A stretch of 64,000 nt of DNA from Cytobacillus oceanisediminis (GCF_003182355.1 NZ_QGTW01000004.1:124001-188000), one strand, 5' to 3'. Positions 34,171 to 42,640 are shown, counted from the first letter of the stretch. Numbers and translations: made by a program. The notes: generated from the sequence alone by a model not told the origin.

Positions 34171-34285
34171 TACAATTCCTCTTGCTTTTATAAAAAGTTG
34201 TCCCTATCTAATCCCGCCTTTTTACTCTTCCTTTCCCAAAAGGTACAATAAAAGCAACAAATCAAACGAAAGCAGTGATCGGTTC

Positions 34286-35041
34286 ATGTGTTTAATTCTA
34301 TTTGCATACAAGATGCATTCAAAATACAAGCTTGCAGTTGCAGCCAATCGGGATGAGTTTTATGAGCGGCCAACGGTACCGGCACATTTCTGGGAAGATC
34401 ATCCGAATATCCTGGCCGGACGGGACTTAAGCAAAATGGGCACCTGGATGGGTGTAACGAAGGATGGAAGATTCGCTGCCCTGACTAATTACCGTGATCC
34501 AAAAGAAGCAACAGAAGGGAAGCTGTCAAGAGGAGAGCTTGTAGCCGACTTTTTAAAAGGCAATGGCCAGCCTTCGGAATTTATGAAAAAAGCAGCAGGT
34601 AACCGCCAGCAGTATCCCGGCTATAATCTGCTTGCCGGCTATGCGGATGAGCTTTACTATTACTCAAATGTTGAAGATAAAATGGAGAAGCTGGAGCCGG
34701 GGATATACGGAGTCAGCAATCATGTGCTGAACACAGAATGGCCAAAGGTGAAAAGAGGAAAGGAGGGTCTGGCTAAACTAATAGCAGACTCCGATGACAG
34801 TTTAACTCAAGAGCTGTTCGCCCTTCTGCAAAATGCTGATCCTGCACCTGACGACCTTCTCCCCAAAACAGGGGTTTCCCTTGAGTGGGAACGAATTCTG
34901 TCGCCGATGTTTATTAAAAGTGAAGGCTATGGAACAAGAAGCTCAACGGTTATGCTGATGTCTGAGGACGAAATTTTTTATAAGGAACGGGTGCATGCTG
35001 GCGACCTCCAGGAAGAGCAGGAATTTACGTTTAAATACTAA
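34286..35041 (+). CDS. NRDE-family protein (TANGO2-like)
   Basis: 251 aa. Starts MCLILFAYKMHSKYKLAVAANRDEFYERP with the defining NRDE motif and conserved Cys2, then GTWMGVTKDGRFAALTNYR and GVSNHVL. This is an Ntn-hydrolase-like family linked in eukaryotes to haem/lipid trafficking; bacterial function is unknown. Confidence 0.87.
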   Translation: MCLILFAYKMHSKYKLAVAANRDEFYERPTVPAHFWEDHPNILAGRDLSKMGTWMGVTKDGRFAALTNYRDPKEATEGKLSRGELVADFLKGNGQPSEFMKKAAGNRQQYPGYNLLAGYADELYYYSNVEDKMEKLEPGIYGVSNHVLNTEWPKVKRGKEGLAKLIADSDDSLTQELFALLQNADPAPDDLLPKTGVSLEWERILSPMFIKSEGYGTRSSTVMLMSEDEIFYKERVHAGDLQEEQEFTFKY

Positions 35042-35170
35042 ACTGGACTTTGTCCTTCAAGCCGGATATGAAGGACAAAGTCCAGTTCATTTACAGGATA
35101 GTCCTTTAAGCGCATATGAAGGACTTTTCTCCAGACCAATTACAGGATATTGTCCTTCAAGAAAGCCAGC
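35042..35170. repeat. Perfect 18-bp hairpin and GGACTTTGTCCTTCA repeats
   Basis: ACTGGACTTTGTCCTTCA (from 35041) pairs perfectly with TGAAGGACAAAGTCCAGT (to about 35086) around 9 bases. Downstream, TTTACAGGATAGTCCTTTAAG (35090) and ATTACAGGATATTGTCCTTCAAG (35140) repeat the theme about 50 bp apart. There is no T tract, so this differs from the ordinary terminators here. It lies between convergent genes. Confidence 0.75.
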
Positions 35171-35199
35171 TCGGCACTGGTTCCTATTTGCCGTGATTA

Positions 35200-36615
35200 T
35201 CAAACAAGCGGCAGCGTTACCCTCACCGTTGTGCCTTCATTTTCCTTGCTGTGAATATAAAGGTTTCCGCCATGGTTTTTAATAATCTTTTTACAAATCA
35301 TAATGCCCAGGCCTGTCCCTTTTTCCTTCGTGCTGTAAAAGGGTTCCCCCAATTTGGCAAGGCGCTCTTCAGGAATGCCAATTCCTTCATCTTCAACGCT
35401 GATAATGACAAAATTATTGTCCTGCCGGATATCAACGTTTATTTTTCCGCCCATAGGCATCGCTTCAATGGAGTTCTTAATAATATTAATTAATACCTGC
35501 TTAATTTTGTCCCTCTCGCATTTCACATTGAAACTGCATTGTGCTTGGGTTAATTCTATCATAATATTTCCCATAACCGCCTGGCTATTTAGAAGCGTAA
35601 TGACACTTTTAACGACCGTAATCAGGTTGGTTTCTTCCATTTCGGTAATTTGCGGTTTGGCAAGAACAAGCAAATCGTTTACGATATCTTCAATTCGTTC
35701 CAGTTCAGTAAGGATGACATCTGCAAAATCGCCCTGCCTTTCTTCATTTAAAAGCTGTGTAAAGCCTTTTATGGCTGTTAGCGGATTGCGGATTTCATGG
35801 GCGATTCCGGCTGCCAGCTGGCCTACAACCGAAAGTTTTTCTGCATTTTGCAGCTTTTCTTCGGTCTTCTTCTGGCCTGTCACGTCCTTAATAATAATCT
35901 GATAAACCTTTCTATTTTTAAAAGTGGTCGGAATCAGCTGGACTTCGGCTTTTCTCGTTTGGCTATCTGTCCGGATCAAGTTCAGCTCAAAATTCACACT
36001 TTGTTTTGTTTGTAAAAAGTCATCCAGGGTGGAATGTTCGGAAGAGGGAGCATAGTCGTGGAGGGATGTGCCGATTATTTCTTTGCTGCTGGTGAATCCA
36101 AAGAGTTTCTTGCCTTCATTATTGATATAAGTCCAAATGCCTTTTTGCGTCACCATTCCGATCGTATCTTTAGAATACTCAACAAGAAAACGGTACTTTT
36201 CCTGTGTTTCAAGAATCTCCTCTTCCATGATAATTCTTTGGGTCATGTCTCTGATTATGCCCATCATTTCCTTATCTTCATTAATAACGGAAAAATTCGC
36301 TTCCAGCCATAAATAATGGCCCTCATGATGCCTGAAGCGAAAGGTCACCCGTTTATGGGGAAGAAAATCAAGCTCTGCAAAAGCCTCTCGAAGAAGATCC
36401 CGGTCATTAGGGTGACAATATGTATAAAGGCTGCTTTTATAAAACTCCTGCTGCGTGTAGCCAAGCATCGGCAAACAGGAAGGAGAGACATATAAAGCAA
36501 TTCCCTCATTTGTAACTCGCGTAATAATATCGCTTGAGTGCTGAATGGCCAGCTGCAAATTCCTCGCTTCAACTTTATCTGCGAACAGATCTGCGTGGTT
36601 TTCTGTCATGATCAT
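35200..36615 (-). CDS. PAS-domain sensor histidine kinase (sporulation-kinase type)
   Basis: 471 aa, soluble. Two PAS domains (about 20-135 and 140-260), HisKA with the phospho-accepting His in AGIAHEIRNPLTAIKGF (near 280) and HATPase_c with the N box (QVLINIIKNSIEAM), the G1 box (EDEGIGIP) and the G2 box (GTGLGI). No membrane segments, like B. subtilis KinA/KinE. No response regulator is adjacent, as expected for kinases feeding Spo0F. ATG 36615 follows AAAAGGAGGGATG; longer versions lack a ribosome site. Confidence 0.88.
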   Translation of the reverse strand: MIMTENHADLFADKVEARNLQLAIQHSSDIITRVTNEGIALYVSPSCLPMLGYTQQEFYKSSLYTYCHPNDRDLLREAFAELDFLPHKRVTFRFRHHEGHYLWLEANFSVINEDKEMMGIIRDMTQRIIMEEEILETQEKYRFLVEYSKDTIGMVTQKGIWTYINNEGKKLFGFTSSKEIIGTSLHDYAPSSEHSTLDDFLQTKQSVNFELNLIRTDSQTRKAEVQLIPTTFKNRKVYQIIIKDVTGQKKTEEKLQNAEKLSVVGQLAAGIAHEIRNPLTAIKGFTQLLNEERQGDFADVILTELERIEDIVNDLLVLAKPQITEMEETNLITVVKSVITLLNSQAVMGNIMIELTQAQCSFNVKCERDKIKQVLINIIKNSIEAMPMGGKINVDIRQDNNFVIISVEDEGIGIPEERLAKLGEPFYSTKEKGTGLGIMICKKIIKNHGGNLYIHSKENEGTTVRVTLPLV

Positions 36616-36717
36616 TTTTTCATCCCTCCTTTTAAGTTGGCACTTTTCCATTATTATACATGACTTATTCTGTTTGACATATAGGATAAATTTCACCTTA
36701 TGAGGCTCGTCAAAATA

Positions 36718-36746
36718 AAAAAAGATACCGGATTAGGTACCTTTTT
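36718..36746 (-). terminator. Terminator of the lost MocR gene
   Basis: On the minus strand AAAAAGGTACC pairs with GGTATCTTTTT (one mismatch) and is followed by T. It directly follows the TGA at 36746-36748. Confidence 0.7.
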
Positions 36747-36827
36747 CATAGAAAACTTCTAATCTGCTCTCCCAGGATACGAATACCTTCTTTCAGTGCA
36801 TCCAAAGGAGCATACGCATAAGAAATC
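36746..36827 (-). pseudogene. MocR-type (GntR/aminotransferase) regulator, last 24 codons
   Basis: Minus strand reads RISYAYAPLDALKEGIRILG EQIRSFL and stops at TGA 36746-36748, followed by its own terminator. This is the C-terminal end of the aminotransferase-like domain of MocR/PdxR regulators. Everything upstream is gone and the next bases belong to the oppositely oriented EamA remnant. Confidence 0.7.
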
Positions 36828-37104
36828 CTACTCTGAGTGTCATCTATCTGGGGGTTTTTCCAACGGTCATTCCTTATATAGCGCTGGCATTTCTCGCTTC
36901 AAAGGGAGGGGCTTCCGAAGCAACAAGCTCATTGTATCTCACACCAGCTCTGGCGTTTATCATTGCCTGGCTCTGGCTTGGGGAAATCCCGGCCTTTCTT
37001 TCGATTGTTGGCGGCTAATTGCACTTATCGGGGTGCTTATCATTCACAAAAAAGAAAAAGTGAAGATAATAAATCGAGAATTAGAAAGTAATAGAGAAGT
37101 TTAA
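36828..37104 (+). pseudogene. EamA-family (DMT) transporter C-terminal remnant
   Basis: Plus strand reads TLSVIYLGVFPTVIPYIALA, then SKGGASEATSSLYLTPALAF and IIAWLWLGEIPAFLSIVGG, then needs one extra base to continue LIALIGVLIIHKKEKV to TAA 37104. These are the last membrane helices of a drug/metabolite transporter. The N-terminal two-thirds is missing and the remainder is frameshifted near 37016. Confidence 0.75.
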
Positions 37105-37131
37105 TTTCTTAAAATTATTTTTAAATAATAA

Positions 37132-37160
37132 TTGACACCCTTTATTTATCATGCTAGAGT
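37132..37160 (+). promoter_or_regulatory. SigA promoter of the met operon
   Basis: TTGACA (37132-37137), 17-bp spacer, TAGAGT (37155-37160), 30 bp before the first SAM riboswitch. Confidence 0.75.
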
Positions 37161-37189
37161 AGTAACATATTAAAAACCGGATATAAAAA

Positions 37190-37344
37190 TTTCTTCTTAT
37201 CAAGAGAGGTTGAGGGACTGGCCCTATGACACCTCGGCAGCGGACATTGTGTACCGTGCCAAATCCAGCAAGCGCGGCTTGAAAGATAAGAAGAGGACCA
37301 TTGACCAATGCTGCCCTCTTCTTTCTTAAGAAGAGGGTTTTTAT
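37190..37344 (+). promoter_or_regulatory. SAM-I (S-box) riboswitch 1 with terminator
   Basis: Aptamer: TTCTTATCAAGAG opens P1, then GGTTGAGGGACTGGCCC and ACACCTCGGCAGC, GTGCCAAATCCAGCAAGC, and GAAAGATAAGAAG closes P1 near 37293. The expression platform is CCCTCTTCTTTCTTAAGAAGAGGG plus a T run at 37314-37344, which can alternatively pair with the AAGAAGAGG of the P1 3' side. SAM binding would favour termination. Confidence 0.93.
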
Positions 37345-37404
37345 TTTACCCGGGGTAAATAATTAATATAAAGGTTTGAGATAGTATTCATTTACATATG
37401 AATA

Positions 37405-37545
37405 ATTCTTATCAAGAGAAGCTGAGGGATCTGGCCCAATGAAGCTTCGGCAGCAGGCAAGTATGCACTGTGCCAACTCCAGCAAGCGAAAGCTTGAAAG
37501 ATAAGGAGAGGAACAAAAAAACCTCTTCTGGAGAGAAGAGGGTAA
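37405..37545 (+). promoter_or_regulatory. SAM-I (S-box) riboswitch 2 with hairpin
   Basis: A second complete aptamer: TTCTTATCAAGAG, AGCTGAGGGATCTGGCCC, GAAGCTTCGGCAGC, GTGCCAACTCCAGCAAGC and GAAAGATAAGGAG. It is followed by CCTCTTCT..AGAAGAGG at 37522-37541, whose trailing GTAATTTT is a poorer T tract than that of the first switch. It lies about 80 bp before metN. Confidence 0.92.
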
Positions 37546-37625
37546 TTTTAGGGTATAATTCTTAGTTTCCATATCGGATTACTTAAATTAAAACGTACCA
37601 GGTACGGGCGAAGGAGAGAGGCAAG

Positions 37626-38657
37626 ATGATTGAGTTTCAGAACTTGAAAAAGGTTTATGAGAGCGGTGGGCAGCAAGTTGCCGCTTTAAATGGGATAGAT
37701 TTAAAGATTAATAAGGGTGAGATTTATGGCGTAATCGGTTTCAGCGGTGCAGGCAAAAGTTCTTTGATCCGCTGTGTGAACTGGCTTGAGAAGCCGACTT
37801 CAGGGAAAGTCATTGTGGGTGGACATGATTTGACTTCCTTGTCTGTGAAGGAAATCCGTGAAGTGAAGAGAAATATCGGAATGGTTTTCCAGCATTTTAA
37901 TCTCTTAAATTCCAAAACGGTATTTGCCAATGTCGCGATGCCGCTGCTATTGGCAAAGGTTCCTAAGGAAGAAATTAAGAAGCGGGTACATGAATTATTG
38001 GATTTTGTGGGCCTTGCAGATAAAGCTAATAATTATCCTGATCAGCTTTCAGGGGGGCAAAAACAGCGGATCGGTATAGCGAGGGCACTGGCTACTCAGC
38101 CATCCATCCTTCTATGTGATGAAGCCACTTCAGCGCTGGATCCGCAGACAACTAGCTCGATTCTGCAGCTCCTTAAGAAAATCAACAAAGAATACAATAT
38201 AACGATTCTCATTATTACTCATGAAATGGCCGTCATCAGAGAAATTTGCGACCGTGTTGCTGTGATTGAGGCAGGAAAAATTATCGAAGAAGGAACGGTG
38301 TTTAATGTTTTCTCGACACCAAGAACACAGACGGCTAAAAATTTCGTCAGCACAGTCATGAATGATCAGATACCAGACTCGATCAAAGAGGTTATTGAGA
38401 ATCAGAAAGGTCTTCAAAAAGTATTCAAAATCAACTTTATCGGCCGATCTGCAGGACAGCCGCTTCTCTCTCAGGTTGCGAAAAAATTCGATGTCGATTT
38501 CAATGTCCTGTTTGGGAATATTACCGAACTGCAGGGAACGCCGTTTGGAAATCTTATTGTGGAGTTCCAGGGTACAGACAGTGAAATCAGCCGGGTGATC
38601 CAGTATATCAGCCAGGAAAAAGTTTCAATAAAGGAAGTGAAATCACGTGCTAGTTAA
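37626..38657 (+). CDS. metN: Methionine ABC transporter ATP-binding protein
   Basis: 343 aa: Walker A GFSGAGKSS, signature LSGGQKQR, Walker B LLCDEATSALDP and switch ITHEMAV, then a C-terminal NIL ligand-sensing domain (about 265-343, FIGRSAGQPLLSQVAKKFDVDFNVL) typical of MetN, where methionine trans-inhibits. ATG 37626 follows AAGGAGAGAGG. Overlaps the permease gene by 11 bases. Transcription is under the tandem S-boxes. Confidence 0.95.
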   Translation: MIEFQNLKKVYESGGQQVAALNGIDLKINKGEIYGVIGFSGAGKSSLIRCVNWLEKPTSGKVIVGGHDLTSLSVKEIREVKRNIGMVFQHFNLLNSKTVFANVAMPLLLAKVPKEEIKKRVHELLDFVGLADKANNYPDQLSGGQKQRIGIARALATQPSILLCDEATSALDPQTTSSILQLLKKINKEYNITILIITHEMAVIREICDRVAVIEAGKIIEEGTVFNVFSTPRTQTAKNFVSTVMNDQIPDSIKEVIENQKGLQKVFKINFIGRSAGQPLLSQVAKKFDVDFNVLFGNITELQGTPFGNLIVEFQGTDSEISRVIQYISQEKVSIKEVKSRAS

Positions 38658-39297
38658 TCAGGAGAAAATTATAGAGGCATTAATCGAAACCATACAAATG
38701 GTAGCCTTCTCGCTATTGTTTTCAGCTGTAATCGGGCTGCCGCTTGGGATCTTGCTTGTCGTAACCAGAAAAGGGCATCTGCTGGAGAACCTCGCCGTTT
38801 TCAATGTCATAAATGGCATCATTAATATCTTTCGATCCGTTCCGTTCATTATCTTAATGGTAGCTATCATCCCAATCACAAGGATGATTGTAGGAACATC
38901 AATTGGAACAGCAGCTGCCGTCGTTCCCCTTGTCTTTTATGCAGGGCCATATATTGCAAGATTAATAGAAAATTCATTGCTGGAAGTAGATCCAGGAGTC
39001 ATTGAAGCGGCTGAAGCAATGGGAGCAACTCCGGGGCAAATTATTTTTAAATTTCTGATTCCGGAAGCACTCAGTTCGCTTATATTAGGTTTTACGATTG
39101 CGACAATCGGGCTTGTTGGAGCATCAGCTATGGCTGGAGCAGTCGGAGGCGGGGGTCTTGGTGACCTCGCCATTACATACGGCTATCAGCGGTTTGATAC
39201 AACAGTCATGCTAATTACAGTTGCCATTTTAGTTGTAATGGTTCAGGGATTGCAGTCATTCGGAAATATTTTATCCAAAAAAATCAGAAGAAGATAA
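38647..39297 (+). CDS. metP: Methionine ABC transporter permease
   Basis: 216 aa, five or six membrane segments with the permease EAA loop (EAAEAMGATPGQIIFKFLIPEAL). GTG 38647 sits inside metN with AAGGAAGTG upstream. MetI/MetP family, partner of MetN and MetQ. Confidence 0.94.
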   Translation: MLVNQEKIIEALIETIQMVAFSLLFSAVIGLPLGILLVVTRKGHLLENLAVFNVINGIINIFRSVPFIILMVAIIPITRMIVGTSIGTAAAVVPLVFYAGPYIARLIENSLLEVDPGVIEAAEAMGATPGQIIFKFLIPEALSSLILGFTIATIGLVGASAMAGAVGGGGLGDLAITYGYQRFDTTVMLITVAILVVMVQGLQSFGNILSKKIRRR

Positions 39298-39315
39298 CCT
39301 GGGAGGAAACAAATC

Positions 39316-40146
39316 ATGAAAAAACTATTACTATCACTCATTATTTTAACACTGGCGGTATTCACTGCTGCATGCTCAAGCGCATCTGGCGGAGAGGAAG
39401 AAACAAAGAAAATTAAGCTCGGTGTCAGCGGATCCGATACACGAATCTGGGATTATATTGCAGAAAAGGCTGAAAAAGAAGGTATTGAAATTGAAGTAGT
39501 TACGTTCTCTGACTATGTTCAGCCAAACGTAGCTCTTGCAGAAGGAGATCTTGATGCAAATGCATTTCAGACAGTCGCTTATTTTGACACATTCATCGAA
39601 GAACACAATATGGACCTTTCACCAATCGCGACAACTGTATTAGCGCCAATGGGCCTTTATTCAGAAAAAGTTACATCACCGGATGAAATTCCTGAAGGAG
39701 GCAAAATCGCCATTCCAAATGACGCTTCAAACGGCGGAAGAGCTCTTCTTTTATTGGAGGAAGCAGGACTTATCAAGCTATCAGAAGACTATGATGGAAA
39801 TCTGGATTTGAATAAAATCATTGAAAATCCGAAGAACATTGAACTTGTAGAAATGGTATCAGCACAGACTCCGCGTGCCCTTCCGGATGTAGCAGCTTCT
39901 ATCATCAATAACGGAATTGCCGTAGATGCAGGCTTTAATCCAACTAAAGATTCCATTTACCTTGAAAGTGAAACCGCTACTCCTTATGTAAATATTATTG
40001 CAGTAAGAACAGAAGACAAAGATAATGAAACGCTTAAGAGAATTGCAGAACTTTACCAGGAAGATGATGTAGCTGATTTTATCAATGAAGAATATAAAGG
40101 AAGCATGATTCCTACCTTTATTCCTTTAAGTGATATCGGCTGGTAA
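39316..40146 (+). CDS. metQ: Methionine-binding lipoprotein
   Basis: 276 aa. Lipoprotein signal peptide ending TAACSS (Cys20). NlpA family binding protein: IKLGVSGSD, VVTFSDYVQPNVALAEGDLDANAFQT, GLYSEKV, IAIPNDASNGGRALLLLEEAGLI. Captures methionine outside the membrane for MetNP. GGGAGG precedes ATG 39316. Confidence 0.94.
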   Translation: MKKLLLSLIILTLAVFTAACSSASGGEEETKKIKLGVSGSDTRIWDYIAEKAEKEGIEIEVVTFSDYVQPNVALAEGDLDANAFQTVAYFDTFIEEHNMDLSPIATTVLAPMGLYSEKVTSPDEIPEGGKIAIPNDASNGGRALLLLEEAGLIKLSEDYDGNLDLNKIIENPKNIELVEMVSAQTPRALPDVAASIINNGIAVDAGFNPTKDSIYLESETATPYVNIIAVRTEDKDNETLKRIAELYQEDDVADFINEEYKGSMIPTFIPLSDIGW

Positions 40147-40191
40147 ACCATTATCAGCTTTCTATTTAAAAAATCTGAAGGAGGAATTACG

Positions 40192-41409
40192 ATGACGGCA
40201 CCTGTAAAAGCATTATCAAAGTTAAAGGAAGCAATCAAACAAAATGTAGAGTCTAATAAAGAACGGTATCTTTCAGCAAGCCGCCAAATTCATGAAAATC
40301 CCGAAATAGGGAATGAGGAGTTTTTTGCCTCAGGATTGCTTTCCGGCATCCTTGAAAAAGAAGGTTTTGAAGTTGAGCGTTCAGTGGCTGGACATGAAAC
40401 AGCATTTCTTGCCCGGAAAAAATCAGACAAGCCTGGTCCGTCCATCGCTTTCCTTGCAGAGTACGATGCCCTTCCAGGCCTTGGGCACGGATGCGGTCAT
40501 AATATTATTGGAACCACAAGTGTGGCAGCCGCCATTGCTTTAAGCAAGGTAATAGATGAAACCGGGGGAGAAGCGGTTGTTCTGGGAACACCTGCTGAAG
40601 AAGGGGGACCAAATGGAAGTGCGAAGGGAAGCTTTGTCAAACAAGGTTTCCTCGAAGGTATTGATGCTGCTCTGATGGTACATCCATCCAATCATACGAG
40701 GCTGACCAGTTCTTCCCTGGCTGTCGATCCGCTTGATTTTGAGTTTATCGGCAAGCCAGCCCATGCGGCTGCTTCCCCGGAAGAAGGGATTAATGCCCTG
40801 GATGCCGTTATTCAGCTTTTCAATGGAATTAACGCTCTTCGCCAGCAGCTGAAGGATGATGTTCGCATTCACGGAATCATCACACATGGCGGGGATGCGC
40901 CAAACATTATCCCTGAATATGCAAAAGCGAGATTTTTTATCCGGGCTTCAACTAGAACTGGGTTGAATGAGGTAACAAAAAAGGTTAAAGCAGTTGCTGA
41001 AGGTGCTGCTCTGGCAACCGGCGCCAAACTGAATGTTATCGCTTTTCAGAATGAAGTCGACAACCTTCTATTAAATAAGCGATATGATCATGTATTTAAA
41101 GAAGTCATAGAAGAGCTGGGTGAGGCTGTCGTGGCTGGAGACAGAGATGGGATCGGTTCAACTGATGCGGGGAATATCAGTCAGGTAGTACCGACCATCC
41201 ATCCATATATTAAAATAGGTGCCGATGATCTTGTCGCCCACACGGTTCCTTTCCGGGAAGCGGCAGCTTCTGCTAAAGGCGATGAAGCTTTAATTACAGG
41301 TGCCAAGGGCCTTGCTTTAACCGCCTTGCAGCTGGTGACCAATTCCACTCTGCTTGATTCCATAAAGGAAGAATTTCGTGAGCGGAAAGCAGCGGAAGAG
41401 AAGAAGTAA
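40192..41409 (+). CDS. M20-family amidohydrolase/metallopeptidase
   Basis: 405 aa. Metal-binding motifs HGCGHN (near 100), PAEEGG and the dimerisation domain (FIGKPAHAAASPEEGINALDA), THGG and GSTDAGNISQVVPT. Closest in style to aminobenzoyl-glutamate/N-acyl amino acid deacylases. It is co-directional with metNPQ, 45 bp after metQ, so probably SAM-riboswitch controlled and acting on an N-acyl or peptide form of methionine/cysteine; the substrate is inferred. Confidence 0.87.
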   Translation: MTAPVKALSKLKEAIKQNVESNKERYLSASRQIHENPEIGNEEFFASGLLSGILEKEGFEVERSVAGHETAFLARKKSDKPGPSIAFLAEYDALPGLGHGCGHNIIGTTSVAAAIALSKVIDETGGEAVVLGTPAEEGGPNGSAKGSFVKQGFLEGIDAALMVHPSNHTRLTSSSLAVDPLDFEFIGKPAHAAASPEEGINALDAVIQLFNGINALRQQLKDDVRIHGIITHGGDAPNIIPEYAKARFFIRASTRTGLNEVTKKVKAVAEGAALATGAKLNVIAFQNEVDNLLLNKRYDHVFKEVIEELGEAVVAGDRDGIGSTDAGNISQVVPTIHPYIKIGADDLVAHTVPFREAAASAKGDEALITGAKGLALTALQLVTNSTLLDSIKEEFRERKAAEEKK

Positions 41410-41414
41410 TTGTT

Positions 41415-41447
41415 AAAAGCTATCCTGTTTGGAACAGGATAGCTTTC
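41415..41447. terminator. Bidirectional terminator
   Basis: AAAGCTATCCTGTT (41416) pairs with AACAGGATAGCTTT (41433). Shared by the M20 gene and the convergent SASP gene. Confidence 0.88.
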
Positions 41448-41481
41448 TGCTCTCAGGAGTTTTTGGCTGGAGGATTAAGTC

Positions 41482-41757
41482 TTATTTTTCCTTCATCCGC
41501 TCCTGTGCCATACGTACAAGCTCCTTCACCATGTTACCGCCAATTTTTCCGCCAACAGTTCCAGCCTCTTTGGAAGTCAAACGGCCATTATATCCATGCT
41601 GCAAAGGCACGCCAACTTCCTCTGCTACTTCATATTTCACACCATCGGGATTTTCCCGGTCAACCTGGTATCCCTGGTTTTCCATTACTTGATTTTTCAG
41701 CTGGTCCAGTGCTGCCCTGGATTCCGGCACAAGGGGCCGGCGCTTTCTTCTTGCCAT
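41482..41757 (-). CDS. Alpha/beta-type small acid-soluble spore protein
   Basis: 91 aa with the SASP signature: LVPESRAALDQLKNQVM, the GPR protease region YEVAEEVGVPL, GYNGRLTSKEAGTVGGKIGGNMVKELV. It coats spore DNA and shows that the host sporulates. The N-terminus MARRKRRP is more basic than in the major SASPs, resembling minor types. AAGGAGGAA precedes ATG 41757. Expected to be sigma-G dependent. Confidence 0.93.
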   Translation of the reverse strand: MARRKRRPLVPESRAALDQLKNQVMENQGYQVDRENPDGVKYEVAEEVGVPLQHGYNGRLTSKEAGTVGGKIGGNMVKELVRMAQERMKEK

Positions 41758-41943
41758 GGTGCATTCCTCCTTCTGGATATTTCTTTTTCCTTATTATGTG
41801 CGGATTTGACGGATTTACCCCTTAGATGAAAACGCATATTAAATAAGAAAAAACTTGTACATAACGTTTTGAAAAGCTATTCTATTGTTAAGACAATGAC
41901 CTTGAACGTTTTGTGAACAAATCTGAAAAGAAGGTGTAATCAA
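41758..41943. other. Divergent intergenic region (SASP/csbA)
   Basis: Contains the two promoters presumably, but I see no SigB-type GTTT-N-GGGWAW pair before csbA, unlike B. subtilis csbA. No gene. Confidence 0.4.
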
Positions 41944-42180
41944 TTGGCATTAAAATACCTGTTAGCCCTGTTGCTTCCTGGTCTGCTTGTATTGCTTTTT
42001 ACAAGAGTGAGCTACAATCGTGTAGTAGGCCTTGTGTTGACAGTGGGACTCATTGCAGCTTCCGTTTATAAAGGATATACAGATACACTGGGACTTATTG
42101 TGGCAGATGCGTTTTCACTGACTGCCGGCTTCTGGTACGCCCAAAAAATGGGACCAAAAATCAAGCCAAGTGCACAATAA
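41944..42180 (+). CDS. csbA: CsbA family membrane protein
   Basis: 78 aa with three hydrophobic helices; LLPGLLVLLFTRVSYNR and SVYKGYTDT match CsbA of B. subtilis, which also stands before uvrBA. Function unknown (general stress in B. subtilis). TTG start at 41944 after AGAAGGTG. Confidence 0.87.
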   Translation: MALKYLLALLLPGLLVLLFTRVSYNRVVGLVLTVGLIAASVYKGYTDTLGLIVADAFSLTAGFWYAQKMGPKIKPSAQ

Positions 42181-42187
42181 TAATGAG

Positions 42188-42222
42188 AAACCTGTCGGCC
42201 GATTCAGTCGACAGGTTTTTTA
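42188..42222 (+). terminator. Terminator after csbA
   Basis: AACCTGTCG pairs with CGACAGGTT followed by TTTTTAT. Confidence 0.88.
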
Positions 42223-42278
42223 TTTGGTTTGACTTAGGCAGTTTTCCTGGCCTTTTTATCTCAGCCTCCAAACCAGTT

Positions 42279-42327
42279 CAATCAAACGTTTGATTGAAGT
42301 ACCCGCTTTTAATCAAACGTTTGATTA
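42279..42327. promoter_or_regulatory. Two 18-bp palindromes (AATCAAACGTTTGATT core)
   Basis: CAATCAAACGTTTGATTG (42279-42296) and TAATCAAACGTTTGATTA (42310-42327), both perfect palindromes, 31 bp centre to centre (three turns). The first recurs identically at 61305-61322. TetR-type operator geometry, but no such regulator is in the window. Confidence 0.7.
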
Positions 42328-42409
42328 ACTATTCTTCGACACTCCCCAGCCTTTTTCGCCATATTTCCCGAGCAATACTTCTTTATTAAAGGCTTGTTTT
42401 AATTTTTAT

Positions 42410-42608
42410 TGCACTTTGTTAATTGGACGTAAAGGGCGAGACCCTCGATTTGCATTCGCATTTCCTTCGGGCGGTTTAATTGGGAGTATGCTCTTCAAAT
42501 GTCCTGCGGGAGCGCGGATCAAATGGAGATACTCTGCAGGCTTAATGCTTGAGGAAGCTCCCGGGACGCCCGCGGAAATCGAGCTTCTGGAGCGGAAATC
42601 AGCAGGCC
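42410..42608. repeat. Diverged, expanded copy of the CCTGTTGATT-type repeat
   Basis: Starts CACTTTGTTAATTGGACG and ends GGAGCGGAAATCAGCAGGCC, with GGGCGAGACC, GTCCTGCGGGAGCG and GAAGCTCCCGGGACGCCCGCGG inside. Longer than the copy at 24012, with about 60 bp of extra sequence in the left half. Confidence 0.75.
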
Positions 42609-42640
42609 GGGTTAACAGAGCTTAATAAAAATGAAAAAAA

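Noticed and set aside
41760..41943. SigB promoter before csbA
   Set aside because: Expected from B. subtilis but no GTTT..GGGWAW pair with suitable spacing could be found.
42416..42625. 69-codon frame before uvrB
   Set aside because: Derived from the repeat copy at 42410; no ribosome site.
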